Assembly: GCA_947631005.1 (NCBI GenBank)
Contig: CANRJR010000011.1
Span: 1-58,329 of the forward strand
Origin: an uncultured Clostridia bacterium
GTDB lineage: Bacteria; Bacillota; Clostridia; Christensenellales; Borkfalkiaceae
Length of the DNA stretch: 58,329 bases
Reading direction: 5' to 3'
Part shown: in pieces, positions 32,243 to 39,620 of the stretch
Layout of the letters: the number at the start of each line of letters is the position of its first letter
Numbering within the stretch: the first letter of the stretch is position 1
Notes under the pieces: generated by a model
What the model was told of the DNA's origin: nothing
The model's database searches: none
Seen by the model: the letters and a program-made list of their open reading frames with translations, nothing else
Position numbers and translations under genes: made by a program

Positions 32243-32342
32243 CCAAAGCCGTAGACAACGGGTGCATTTGCTCAATATCCCGTCGAGGTGTGGAATGTAG
32301 CGAAAGTGTTGCTCCGCGCCGTCTGTGGCGCGGAGCTTTTAT
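32243..32342 (+). promoter_or_regulatory. Ribosomal protein L10 leader
   Basis: Shows the conserved elements of the L10(L12)4-binding leader: 'ccgtagacaacgggtgc', 'cccgtcgaggtgtgga' and a terminal GC hairpin (gctccgcgcc-gtctgt-ggcgcggagc) followed by tttt, ahead of rplJ. Excess L10-L12 complex is expected to bind and reduce expression. Confidence 0.88.
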
Positions 32343-32372
32343 TCGGCGCAGAATGCGCTTACGGAGGTAACT

Positions 32373-32867
32373 ATGTCGGCAAATTTCGAAGCAAAAAAGG
32401 TCATCGTCGAAGATATCAAAGAGAAGATCAACGCCTCGAAGTCGGTCGTGCTCGCACATTACGACCGTCTCACCGTGGCGGAAGTCACCGACCTGCGCAA
32501 CAAATGCAGAGCCGCGTCCTGCGAATACAAGGTCTATAAAAATACCCTCGTCCGCAAGGCGTTCGACGAACTCGGCGTTACGCAGTTCGACGCAGACCTG
32601 AACGGCGCGACGGCGTTCGTGTTCTGCCCCGACGAGACGAGCGGTTGCGCGATCATCGCCAAGGCGGTCAAGGAAAATCCCGCGCTGGCGGATAAGATCG
32701 TCCCCAAGAGCGCGTACGTCGGCGGCGCGTATGTGGACGCGGAAGGCGTGAAAAAACTCGCGGCGATCCCTTCGAGAGAGGTGTTGCTCGCAAAGATGCT
32801 CGGCTGCTTGCAGTCGCCCATCGCCAATTTTGCGTACGTCTTAAAGGCGATCGCAGACAAAAAATAA
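32373..32867 (+). CDS. rplJ: 50S ribosomal protein L10
   Basis: A 164-residue protein. 'KKVIVEDIKEKINASKSVVLAHYDRLTVAEVTDLRN' (with the usual breaks) and 'VYKNTLVRKAF' mark the N-terminal rRNA-binding domain, and the C-terminal helix anchors L7/L12 dimers. RBS acggaggt. It lies downstream of its own leader, and rplL follows after 17 bases. Confidence 0.97.
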   Translation: MSANFEAKKVIVEDIKEKINASKSVVLAHYDRLTVAEVTDLRNKCRAASCEYKVYKNTLVRKAFDELGVTQFDADLNGATAFVFCPDETSGCAIIAKAVKENPALADKIVPKSAYVGGAYVDAEGVKKLAAIPSREVLLAKMLGCLQSPIANFAYVLKAIADKK

Positions 32868-32884
32868 TTTAAGAGGTGAATAAA

Positions 32885-33256
32885 ATGGATGTTCAGAAGT
32901 TGATCGAAGAAGTCAAGGCTATGACCGTTGTCGAGCTCAACGAGCTCGTAAAAGCACTCGAAGAGGAGTTCGGCGTCTCCGCCGCCGCTCCCGTCGCCGT
33001 AGCGGGCGCGGGCACGGTTGCCGAAGCCGCTCCCCAGGAAGAGGAAAAAACCGAGTTCGACATCGTTCTCAAAGAGATCGGCGCGAACAAGATCGCCGTC
33101 ATCAAGGCGGTCCGCGAATTCACGGGTCTCGGGCTTGCCGAGGCGAAGAAAGCCGTCGAGGGCTTGGGCGTGCTCAAAGAAGCCGTTCCCAAGGCGGACG
33201 CCGAAGCCGCGCTTGCCAAACTCAAAGAGGCGGGCGCAGTCGCCGAACTCAAATAA
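32885..33256 (+). CDS. rplL: 50S ribosomal protein L7/L12
   Basis: A 123-residue protein: N-terminal dimerisation domain, Ala/Pro hinge (about 40-55) and C-terminal factor-binding domain with '[40 protein letters not shown]' (split by normal family variation). It recruits translation GTPases. RBS agaggtg; the ATG at 32885 is preferred to a GTG three codons upstream because of spacing. Confidence 0.97.
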   Translation: MDVQKLIEEVKAMTVVELNELVKALEEEFGVSAAAPVAVAGAGTVAEAAPQEEEKTEFDIVLKEIGANKIAVIKAVREFTGLGLAEAKKAVEGLGVLKEAVPKADAEAALAKLKEAGAVAELK

Positions 33257-33272
33257 GGCGCAGTAAGAAAAC

Positions 33273-33299
33273 GGGGGAGCGTTCGCTCCCTCTTTTTTT
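33273..33299 (+). terminator. Terminator of rplJ-rplL
   Basis: gggagc-gttc-gctccc followed by tcttttttt. Confidence 0.9.
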
Positions 33300-33332
33300 G
33301 CGGCGATTTTTGCAGGGAAACTTTGAAAACGC

Positions 33333-33361
33333 TTGACGTATCGGGGCGAAACGGGTACAAT
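33333..33361 (+). promoter_or_regulatory. Promoter directly abutting the cyclophilin-like gene (leaderless)
   Basis: TTGACG (33333-33338), 17-bp spacer, TACAAT (33356-33361), then 6 bases and the ATG. Transcription should start at or next to the A of the ATG. Confidence 0.8.
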
Positions 33362-33367
33362 AGAGGT

Positions 33368-34267
33368 ATGAAAAAGTTTTTACGGTTTTTTGCAGTGATC
33401 GGCGCGGCGGTCATCACCGCGGGCGCGCTCTTCATGTTTGCGGGTTGCACCACCAAGCACCCCGAGATCACCATCACCTATACCTTTCACGACAAGGACT
33501 ATAAGGTAGATTATACGCTCTCGCGGAACGATGCGCCGAACACCGTACAGCACTTCATCGAGCTTGCCGACGCAGGCTTCTACGACGGGCTGTGCGTGCA
33601 TAACTACGATTCCAACTTCCTCTATACGGGTGGCTACAAGCTCAATGCGGACAAGGAACTCGAAGAGGTCGACTACTTCACCGTCGTCAAACAGCTCGAA
33701 GAGGAGAAAGGGATCGTGTTTACGCAGTCGGTGTGGACGGCGGACGACGCCCGTACCCCCCTCTACACGGTGTACGGCGAATTTACGGACAACGGCGTCG
33801 CCACGCAGTACAGCCGCGAGAATGCCCACTCGACGGGCGCGCTCGTGATGTATTATACCGATAAGGGCGCGTCGTTCAACGCCGACGTTACCGTCTCCCG
33901 CGCCGACAAGGGCAAGGAGAACGAAAAACAGCCCTATCAAACGGTGAAATATTCCACCAACAGCGCGACCTCGCTGTTCTATACCTACACCTCGCCCGAC
34001 ACCAACTACCTCCGCGGCAATTCCTATTGCGTGTTCGGCATGGCGAAAAACTATGCCGACCAGCTCGAAAACGGACTTCTGAAAGCCATTGAGGACTACT
34101 GCGAGGAATATGTGAAAGACGGCGAGTCGTTCACCGTCGAACGCGTGGAGAAAACCAACCGTTACGAGCCGTTCGAAGAGCTCGCCAAGGGCGACCTCGA
34201 AGAGACGTTCCAAACCCCCGTCGACCAGCCCATCATCATCAAATCCGTCAAAGTGAACAAGTATTGA
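33368..34267 (+). CDS. Cyclophilin-type peptidyl-prolyl isomerase-like lipoprotein
   Basis: A 299-residue lipoprotein (signal helix about 6-24, then FAGC). The mature part carries a cyclophilin-like core: 'RNDAPNTVQHFIELADAGFYDGLCVHNYDSNFLYTGGYK' aligns with the family segment aP.tv.nF..l...gfYdg..fHRv...Fm.qGG (quoted in pieces). The catalytic arginine of the FHR motif is replaced (VHN), so isomerase activity is doubtful. Large insertions and an acidic C-terminal extension account for the extra length. It is probably extracytoplasmic, perhaps a folding factor or scaffold. The mRNA is predicted to be leaderless. Confidence 0.75.
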   Translation: MKKFLRFFAVIGAAVITAGALFMFAGCTTKHPEITITYTFHDKDYKVDYTLSRNDAPNTVQHFIELADAGFYDGLCVHNYDSNFLYTGGYKLNADKELEEVDYFTVVKQLEEEKGIVFTQSVWTADDARTPLYTVYGEFTDNGVATQYSRENAHSTGALVMYYTDKGASFNADVTVSRADKGKENEKQPYQTVKYSTNSATSLFYTYTSPDTNYLRGNSYCVFGMAKNYADQLENGLLKAIEDYCEEYVKDGESFTVERVEKTNRYEPFEELAKGDLEETFQTPVDQPIIIKSVKVNKY

Positions 34268-34316
34268 TCAAGACCGAAGTTGAGATTGAATTTGAGACTG
34301 AATTTGAGAAAAACCG

Positions 34317-34350
34317 CCGAGCCCCTGCACCGAGAAAGTGTAGGGGCTCG
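34317..34350 (+). terminator. Hairpin after the cyclophilin-like gene
   Basis: gagcccctgcac / gtgtaggggctc around cgagaaa, 50 bases after the stop. No T-run. Sister of the hairpin at 441-471. Confidence 0.45.
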
Positions 34351-34431
34351 TGCTGTTCTCATGCAGTTTTATCATTGTTTCCATTCCGCTGTCATTTGAC
34401 TTACTTTTTTTGCCATTCGACCTACTTTTTT

Positions 34432-34545
34432 TGTCATTTCGACCGAAGCGAGTAAACGAGCGAAGCGGAGAAATCCCCTTGGTCGTTGATGAGGCTTGGA
34501 ATATAATAAGGGAGATTTCTCGACTACGCTCGAAATGACATATTG
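34432..34545 (+). repeat. R2 repeat, complete
   Basis: 'gtcatttcgaccgaagcgag' ... 'gagaaatccccttggtcgtt' ... 'gggagatttctcgactacgc' ... 'gaaatgac', the same layout as 535-643 and 5503-5632. Confidence 0.8.
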
Positions 34546-34565
34546 GGAACACCGCTTCGCTTCTA

Positions 34566-34700
34566 AAATGTCATGTTGAGCGGAGGCGTAGCCGTAGTCG
34601 AAACATCTCCCGCTCGTCGCGACGCGACGGGTTTTGTAAGCCGTCCCCACACGGGAACGGCTTACTTTTTCCGTCGGTCGCTCCTTTTCACGAAGAGGGG
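34566..34700 (+). repeat. R2 repeat, gtcatgttgagc variant with hairpin
   Basis: Starts 'aatgtcatgttgagcggag', then 'cgaaacatctcccgctcgtc', a hairpin (aagccgt..ccccacac..acggctt) and 'gtcggtcgctccttttcacg'. The last part also occurs at about 38225. Confidence 0.7.
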
Positions 34701-34703
34701 CGG

Positions 34704-35582
34704 TTATTCCACGGGGGTGATGTTCGAGATCTTCCCGTCCGTCGTTTCGACGACAAAATAGCGCACCTCGTAGACCCGTTCGCGTTCGCGGTACACGAGC
34801 CCGACGACGGCAGGGTCGGGCGTGACGACGACGGAGAGGAAATCGCCGAGAAATTCTTTGAGCGCGCCCGCCTTTTCTTGCAGCGCGGGGGAGAGAAAGG
34901 GGGCGCAGTCCGCGCCGATGAGCGCGCTCTCAAACAGGGCGACGGCAAACGTCGCCTCGGTGGGTTCGCCCGCGGCGCGCAGGGTACACGCTTTCAGCAC
35001 GCCGCCCTCCCACGTGCAGAGCGCGGTATGGCGGCGGCAGTCTTTGAGGGGGACTTCGGCGACGAGGCGCGCCCCCCGTTCCATCACATGCCCGTCCGAC
35101 TGCAACACGATGCGCCCCTCCCCGTCGGCGAGGCAAAAGCAGTCGTCGCCCTCGATCAGCAAAAACTCTCCCGCCTCGTGCAGGGCGGCGTTCTCGAATG
35201 CGTCGGGGAGAATTTCTTCACGCGACGTTGAACCGTTTTCGGAGATCAGCCGCACGCGTCCCTGTACGCAGAGGGTGTACGTCGTTCCGCCGACGTTGCG
35301 CCGCGCGACGACGCGGAGAGACTGGTCGATTCTCTGAAATCCCGAGAGGTACACGGCGACGCCCGTACGGGTGAAGTAGAGTTTCGCTTCGGGCGGCGGG
35401 GCAAAGAGGAAAGTTTCGTCGAAGCGAAACCGCAGGGTATGAAAGCGTTCGGGCTTGCATTCGCAGAGAACGCCGTCCGCGGGGTCGAGTTCGACTGAGC
35501 GTTCGAAACCGTCGATGTTGCCGAGGAGAAGTCCGTTCACGAAGAGCGCGCAGGGCTTTTCGGATAAAAAAAATACTCGCAT
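34704..35582 (-). CDS. Hypothetical protein, 292 residues, probable sporulation-time expression
   Basis: Family not recognised. The protein is soluble, with no signal peptide or membrane helix. The N-terminal half (about 1-130) looks beta-rich ('ALFVNGLLLGNIDGFERSVEL', 'YLSGFQRIDQSLRVVARR'), the middle repeats short strands ('LLIEGDDCFCLADGEGRIVLQSDG'), and the C-terminal ~70 residues form a helix followed by strands ('VVGLVYRERERVYEVRYFVV'). No Shine-Dalgarno precedes the ATG; a CATACAAT box lies 6 bases upstream with an ATAA element at sigma-E spacing. That hints at mother-cell expression, but this is inference from one promoter. It is divergent from the Myb-like gene. Confidence 0.7.
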   Translation of the reverse strand: MRVFFLSEKPCALFVNGLLLGNIDGFERSVELDPADGVLCECKPERFHTLRFRFDETFLFAPPPEAKLYFTRTGVAVYLSGFQRIDQSLRVVARRNVGGTTYTLCVQGRVRLISENGSTSREEILPDAFENAALHEAGEFLLIEGDDCFCLADGEGRIVLQSDGHVMERGARLVAEVPLKDCRRHTALCTWEGGVLKACTLRAAGEPTEATFAVALFESALIGADCAPFLSPALQEKAGALKEFLGDFLSVVVTPDPAVVGLVYRERERVYEVRYFVVETTDGKISNITPVE

Positions 35583-35588
35583 CGTGCT

Positions 35589-35610
35589 ATTGTATGTATA
35601 TCTTCCAAGA
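35589..35610 (-). promoter_or_regulatory. Putative sigma-E -10 box for the 292-residue protein
   Basis: On the minus strand CATACAAT (35589-35596), preceded 15 bases upstream by acataa. A TTGACA also occurs but at 20 bases from the -10, too far for a good sigma-A promoter. The start codon is 6 bases downstream. Confidence 0.45.
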
Positions 35611-35641
35611 GTTATGTCAACAATGGGTGCGAGGTGGTATC

Positions 35642-36202
35642 ATGAATAAAATCAACGGCTACACAGAAGAGGAAGCGATCGGGTTGATCGAGTACATTTA
35701 CAGCGGCAGAAACGAGGGAAAGACGCTCTCCTATCTCTTCGAAACGTACGGGAAAGAGCATTCGCGCGCCAAGGGAAGCGTACGCAACTACTACTACGCC
35801 TTCCTCAAAAAGCGGGACGATTCGCGCGTGCAAGCCATTCTCGACGGCAAGGATCTCCGCGCGGGCGAGATCAAGCCGTTCACCGAAGAGGAGACCGAAG
35901 AACTCATCGACAAGGTGTTCGAAGGCAAAAAGCGCGGGCTTTCCGTCCGCCGCGCCATCCTCGAAGCGTCGGAGGGGGACGAAAAGCGCATGCTCCGCAT
36001 GCAGAATAAGTACCGCAACCTGCTCAAAAAGCAGCCCGAACGCATGGAAAAGGCGGCGCAGGAGGCGGGCGTCGGCAACCTCTTCCTCCAAAAGCGGCTG
36101 GAAAAGGAGATCGACGCGCTCTACCGCCGCATCGCGGAAGATCTCAAACAGGAGAACGAGGCACTCAAACGGGAAATCGAGGCGTTGAAAAAGGGAGAAT
36201 GA
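35642..36202 (+). CDS. Protein with two Myb/SANT-like repeats and a coiled coil
   Basis: A 186-residue protein. Two ~50-residue segments share the plan '(Y/F)TEEE...LI(E/D).(I/V)..G+..G......(Y/L)....K': residues about 7-58 and 79-130, each ending in 'NYYYAFLKK' or 'NKYRNLLKK'. This resembles tandem Myb/SANT-like DNA-binding helices such as those of RsfA-type regulators in spore formers. The C-terminus (about 150-186) is a coiled coil (KRLEKEIDALYRRIAEDLKQ...) likely to dimerise. Probably a transcription or nucleoid regulator; identification is moderate. The ATG follows gcgaggtgg. Confidence 0.65.
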   Translation: MNKINGYTEEEAIGLIEYIYSGRNEGKTLSYLFETYGKEHSRAKGSVRNYYYAFLKKRDDSRVQAILDGKDLRAGEIKPFTEEETEELIDKVFEGKKRGLSVRRAILEASEGDEKRMLRMQNKYRNLLKKQPERMEKAAQEAGVGNLFLQKRLEKEIDALYRRIAEDLKQENEALKREIEALKKGE

Positions 36203-36279
36203 TCTCCCAATTTTCCCCTCAAAGGAAGAGGAATAGTCGGCGCATATCTTCACAAACTGTGAAAGGACAGGAGGAAGAT

Positions 36280-36468
36280 ATGGAAAAGATGTTTTGTCTC
36301 GGCGTGTTGCTCGGCGCAGTCGGCGGCGCGCTCCTCGTCGCCAACAGCTACAAGGCGAGATCGCTCGTCAAAAAAAGCCAGGCGGAAGTCATGCAGAAAG
36401 TAGACGAAATGATGGACGAACGCCTGAAAACGGACGGCGAAGAGAAGTCCGAGAAAAAGAAGAAGTAA
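36280..36468 (+). CDS. Small YtxH-like membrane protein, 62 residues
   Basis: One N-terminal helix with small residues (CLGVLLGAVGGALLVANSY), followed by a charged, lysine-rich helical tail ending in KKKK. This is the layout of YtxH-like stress or envelope proteins, too short for a firm family call. RBS aggagga. A terminator overlaps the stop codon. Confidence 0.6.
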   Translation: MEKMFCLGVLLGAVGGALLVANSYKARSLVKKSQAEVMQKVDEMMDERLKTDGEEKSEKKKK

Positions 36469-36497
36469 AAAAACGCGGGGCGACCCGCGTTTTTTTG
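36467..36497 (+). terminator. Terminator after the small membrane protein
   Basis: aaacgcggg-gcga-cccgcgttt followed by tttt. Confidence 0.9.
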
Positions 36498-36515
36498 CGG
36501 CAGTTGCGCGAACGC

Positions 36516-36544
36516 TTTACTTTTCCCGCGCAATGTGCTATACT
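36516..36544 (+). promoter_or_regulatory. Promoter directly abutting ruvX (leaderless)
   Basis: TTTACT (36516-36521), 17-bp spacer, TATACT (36539-36544), then tttttc and the ATG. There is no Shine-Dalgarno site. Confidence 0.75.
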
Positions 36545-36550
36545 TTTTTC

Positions 36551-37303
36551 ATGATCGTGGCGTTCGACATCGGAGACAAACGCATCGGCGTGGCATACAG
36601 CGACCCCGCCGAGAGCTATGCCATTCCGTCCGAAACCTATTTCCGTACGGGTAAATTTTCGGACGACGTGGCGGCGGTCGCGAAGATCGCGCGGGAGGCG
36701 GGTGCGCAGAGCATCGTCTGCGGTCTGCCCCTCTATGAGGACGGCGGCGAAAGTCCGCAGTCGGAAAAGACGCGCGCGTTTGCCGCCACGCTCGAACGGG
36801 CGGCGGGGATCCCCGTCACACTCTCCGACGAGCGGAACACCACCCGCGCGGCGCGCGGCGATCTCATCGCCATGGGGAAGAGCGTCCGCGGCGACAAAAA
36901 GAAAAAACGCGTCGATTCGCTCGCCGCGGCTTATATTTTGGAAGGCTATCTCGAAGAAAGGAGGCAACACATGAAGGAAGTCGGCAACCAATACGACGAC
37001 GACAACGTCGTCGAGCTCATCGACGAGGAGGGCAAGACCTACCGCTATGAGCACATCCTCACCTTTGCGTACAAGGGCGAGTGGTATTGCGCGCTCGCGC
37101 CCGAGGGCGCGGAGGAGGGCGACGAGGACGAGGGGGACGAAGTTGCGATCTATCACCTCGTCGGCGGGGAGGACGACGAACAGCTCGAAACCATCGAGGA
37201 CGAGACGCTTCTCGACGAGGTTTTCGCCGAGTTCTGCAATCAATATGAGGATTTCGAGGACGCCGACGAGGCGGAACGTCTCGATTCCGACGACGAAGAG
37301 TAG
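36551..37303 (+). CDS. ruvX: RuvX/YqgF nuclease fused to a DUF1292 domain
   Basis: A 250-residue protein. Residues 1-140 are a complete YqgF/RuvX domain: MIVAFDIGDKRIGVAYSD (catalytic Asp), 'SIVCGLPLYEDGGES', 'VTLSDERNTT' and 'KKKKRVDSLAAAYILEGYL'. RuvX is implicated in 16S rRNA 5' maturation and Holliday-junction-like cleavage. Residues 141-250 form a DUF1292 (YrzB-like) acidic domain ('VELIDEEGKTYRYEHILTFAYKGEWYCAL', 'AIYHLVGGEDDEQLETIEDE'), normally a separate downstream gene. A perfect aaaggagg (36957-36964) sits 6 bases before the in-frame ATG at 36971, so a free 110-residue DUF1292 protein may also be made. Confidence 0.9.
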   Translation: MIVAFDIGDKRIGVAYSDPAESYAIPSETYFRTGKFSDDVAAVAKIAREAGAQSIVCGLPLYEDGGESPQSEKTRAFAATLERAAGIPVTLSDERNTTRAARGDLIAMGKSVRGDKKKKRVDSLAAAYILEGYLEERRQHMKEVGNQYDDDNVVELIDEEGKTYRYEHILTFAYKGEWYCALAPEGAEEGDEDEGDEVAIYHLVGGEDDEQLETIEDETLLDEVFAEFCNQYEDFEDADEAERLDSDDEE

Positions 37304-37307
37304 AGCG

Positions 37308-37898
37308 GTGATCAATTACGACGCGCGTTTGCAGGAGATCATGGCGCAGGAGGCGGGCAAACGCGTCCTGTTGCACAGTTGCTGCGCCCCCTGTTCGAGC
37401 TATTGTCTCGAAACGCTCGCACGGGCGTTTTCCGTCACCGTGTTCTATTATAATCCCAATCTCGACAGCGAGGAAGAGTATCTTCACCGCAAGCGCGAAC
37501 AGCTTCGCTTTCTCGCGGAAACGGGGCTCGCCGACGCGCTCGACTGCGACTACTCGCACGAAGATTTCGAGGGGGTCGCAAGGGGATTCGAGAACGAGAG
37601 AGAGGGCGGGGCGCGCTGTGCGCGCTGTTTTCGCCTGCGGCTGAACGCCACGGCGCGGGCGGCGAAAGAGCATGGGTACGACTTTTTCGCCACGACGCTC
37701 ACCGTCTCCCCGCTCAAAAACGCCGCGCTCATCAACGAGATCGGCTTCGAGGTCGCAAAGGAGGAGGGGATCGCCTACCTGCCCGCGGACTTCAAAAAGC
37801 GGGGCGGGTATCAAAGGAGCATCGAGCTTTCGCGGGAGCACGGACTGTACCGCCAGAATTATTGCGGCTGCGTCTATTCCAAAAGGGAATCCCGTTGA
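37308..37898 (+). CDS. queH: Epoxyqueuosine reductase QueH
   Basis: Last enzyme of queuosine synthesis, reducing epoxyqueuosine in tRNA. This is the QueH (DUF208) type, which uses an iron-sulfur cluster and differs from QueG. The 196-residue protein shows LLHSCCAPCSSYCLETLA, VFYYNPNL, 'CARCFRLRL' and 'YRQNYCGCVYS', all with the expected cysteines. The start is GTG at 37308, four bases after the ruvX stop. The queuosine partners queA and tgt are also in this window. Confidence 0.93.
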   Translation: MINYDARLQEIMAQEAGKRVLLHSCCAPCSSYCLETLARAFSVTVFYYNPNLDSEEEYLHRKREQLRFLAETGLADALDCDYSHEDFEGVARGFENEREGGARCARCFRLRLNATARAAKEHGYDFFATTLTVSPLKNAALINEIGFEVAKEEGIAYLPADFKKRGGYQRSIELSREHGLYRQNYCGCVYSKRESR

Positions 37899-37987
37899 GC
37901 GATGCGGTTTGAAAGAGAATGCCGCGAAACGGGAATATCAAATACGGTAAAACGGAACGTTAAATTTTCGGAACGGGAAATTTTGAA

Positions 37988-38030
37988 CAAGCCGTCCGTC
38001 GGAAAAACCGACGGACGGCTTGTCGGTTTT
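37988..38030 (+). terminator. Terminator after queH
   Basis: Perfect 15-bp stem caagccgtccgtcgg / ccgacggacggcttg around aaaaa, followed by tcggtttt. About 90 bases after the stop. Confidence 0.75.
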
Positions 38031-38094
38031 ATTCCTTGCTTACCCGCAAGGATTTTTCGCAAAAGACCTTGCTTCGCAATCTTTTTTGCGATGG

Positions 38095-38290
38095 AATAAG
38101 GAATGGCATTATTGGAAGCGAAGTGGCGTTCTAAATTGTCATTTCGAGCGTAGTCGAGAAATCTCCCTTTCGTCGCGACGCGACGCGTTTTGTAAGCCTC
38201 CCCTAATGGGAAGGCTTACCTTGTACGTCGGTCGCTCCTCTTCGCGAAAAAATACTTCGTCTTTTTTCGCGATGGAATAAGGAATGGCAT
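38095..38290 (+). repeat. R2-type composite repeat (inverse of the 638-1080 copies)
   Basis: 'ggaatggcattattggaagcg' and 'gtcatttcgagcgtagtcgag', then 'cgacgcgttttgtaagcc', a small hairpin, 'gtcggtcgctcctcttcgcg' and the hairpin cgcgaaaaaa ... ttttttcgcg. It matches the 638-860 element in reverse orientation. Confidence 0.75.
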
Positions 38291-38510
38291 ATTGGAAGCA
38301 AAGCGGCGTTCTAAATTGTCATTTCGAGCGTAGTCGAGAAATCTCCCTTATTCTTAATTATAAGCCTATTCAACGACCAAAGGGATTTCTCGATTCCGCT
38401 TCGCTACACTCGAAATGACAACGGAGCATAAACAATAAGAATAAGGGAGATGTTTCGACACGAGAGCCCGCGTCTTTTCGACGCGGGCTCTCGGCTCAAC
38501 ATGACACTTT
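38291..38510 (+). repeat. Further R2 repeats in tandem
   Basis: A second 'gtcatttcgagcgtagtcgag' near 38318, the inverted end 'ggatttctcgattccgcttc...cgaaatgac' to about 38420, and a gtcatgttgagc-variant end with an internal hairpin (gagagcccgcgtc / gacgcgggctctc) at about 38460-38493. Confidence 0.7.
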
Positions 38511-38538
38511 TGTAACGCCCTTATGCTTCCCAAATCAC

Positions 38539-38700
38539 GGCGCGAGGGAAACCACGCTTTTCCGCTGCGCGCCCCAATTTGCCGCACACTTGCGGCTTAT
38601 TGTCAGAGATAGCGATTTTGAGGACGGGCTCTAATTTAAGAGAAAGTTTGTTTCTATCACGAAATTTTGTTTTGGCGAAGCACAAAACAAAATTTGTGAA
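38539..38700 (+). repeat. R1 dispersed structured repeat, copy 5
   Basis: Starts ggcgcgagggaaaccacgc and ends aaaatttgtgaa, 7 bases before the phospholipase-like stop codon on the other strand. The body is more diverged (ttgtcagagatagcgatttt) but both hairpins are kept. Confidence 0.85.
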
Positions 38701-38707
38701 TCCCCTC

Positions 38708-39565
38708 TTATATCTCTTTTCCCGTCAGCATATGCCGCGAGAAAGGGGAGCGGGGGAGGGGGTCGCCGCCGAGGACGCAGGCGTAAAAGATCTCGATGCG
38801 TTCCGCGCTTTCGCGGGCGGCGAGGCGGAAGAGCGCGTCGGCGTCCTCGCCGCGGTTTTCCGACAGTTCGGCGAAGCGGTCGCCGCCGAGCACGCCGTCG
38901 AGGGGGGTCTCATGGGGGAAGAACGACGAAAGTCCGTAGATGCGGAACAGCCGATCGAAGCGTTGCCAGCCCTTTCCCTTGCCGCGGTGGAAGTAGTTCA
39001 AATAGAGGCGGAAGTTGCGCATCATGGCGTGGAAGGCGCGTTTGGTGATGGGGCGGCGGTGCAGAGCCTCGGCGGCGTCGCGCAGGTAGGCAAAGAGAAT
39101 GCCGTCGCGGTCGATCTTTTTGAGGTCGAACGGGAAGGCGTACTTCCACACCGAACCGTTTTTGAGCTTGCGCAGAAAGTAGACGTCCCAATCGTTCTCC
39201 ATGATTTGGTGGACGCGGCGGGGAGAATTATTCTCGCGGAGATAGTTATAGACGAACGGGTGAAACGCCACGTCCGCGGAGAGGTGCGAGCAAAATCCGA
39301 GCGCGTAGGCGAGGCACTTGTCCCGCGCGTCGCCCGTGCGCGTTTTGAGGGCGTCTTTGAGCGCGGAAAACCATTCGTACACGCTTCCGCGGTGCAAGGT
39401 CTTTCCGAGGTTATATTCCTTTTTATTGAGGGGGCGCAAAAAGAAAAAGAGGTCGGGTCCCTGCGCGCCGAGGTAGTAGTAGTCGGGGGCGGCGTCGACC
39501 GCCGCGCGCGCATCCCCGAGCGGGGCTTCCCGTGCAATGAGTTCGTGCGTGATGCTGGAAGGCAT
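38708..39565 (-). CDS. Zinc-dependent phospholipase C-like protein
   Basis: A 285-residue protein resembling the PF00882 (zinc-dependent phospholipase C) family. It has 'MPSSITHELIARE', where the early His sits just after the start, 'DYYYLGAQGPDLFFFLRP', and 'YALGFCSHLSADVAFHPFVYNYL' with the His/Asp/His zinc ligands. It lacks a signal peptide, so it is probably intracellular, and the substrate is unknown. Members of this subgroup are common in Clostridia. The ATG follows ggagga. Confidence 0.8.
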   Translation of the reverse strand: MPSSITHELIAREAPLGDARAAVDAAPDYYYLGAQGPDLFFFLRPLNKKEYNLGKTLHRGSVYEWFSALKDALKTRTGDARDKCLAYALGFCSHLSADVAFHPFVYNYLRENNSPRRVHQIMENDWDVYFLRKLKNGSVWKYAFPFDLKKIDRDGILFAYLRDAAEALHRRPITKRAFHAMMRNFRLYLNYFHRGKGKGWQRFDRLFRIYGLSSFFPHETPLDGVLGGDRFAELSENRGEDADALFRLAARESAERIEIFYACVLGGDPLPRSPFSRHMLTGKEI

Positions 39566-39620
39566 AGTTCCTCCGATGTCCGTTGGTCATAGTATGCGGA
39601 GATCCGCAAAAAAGTTTCCG

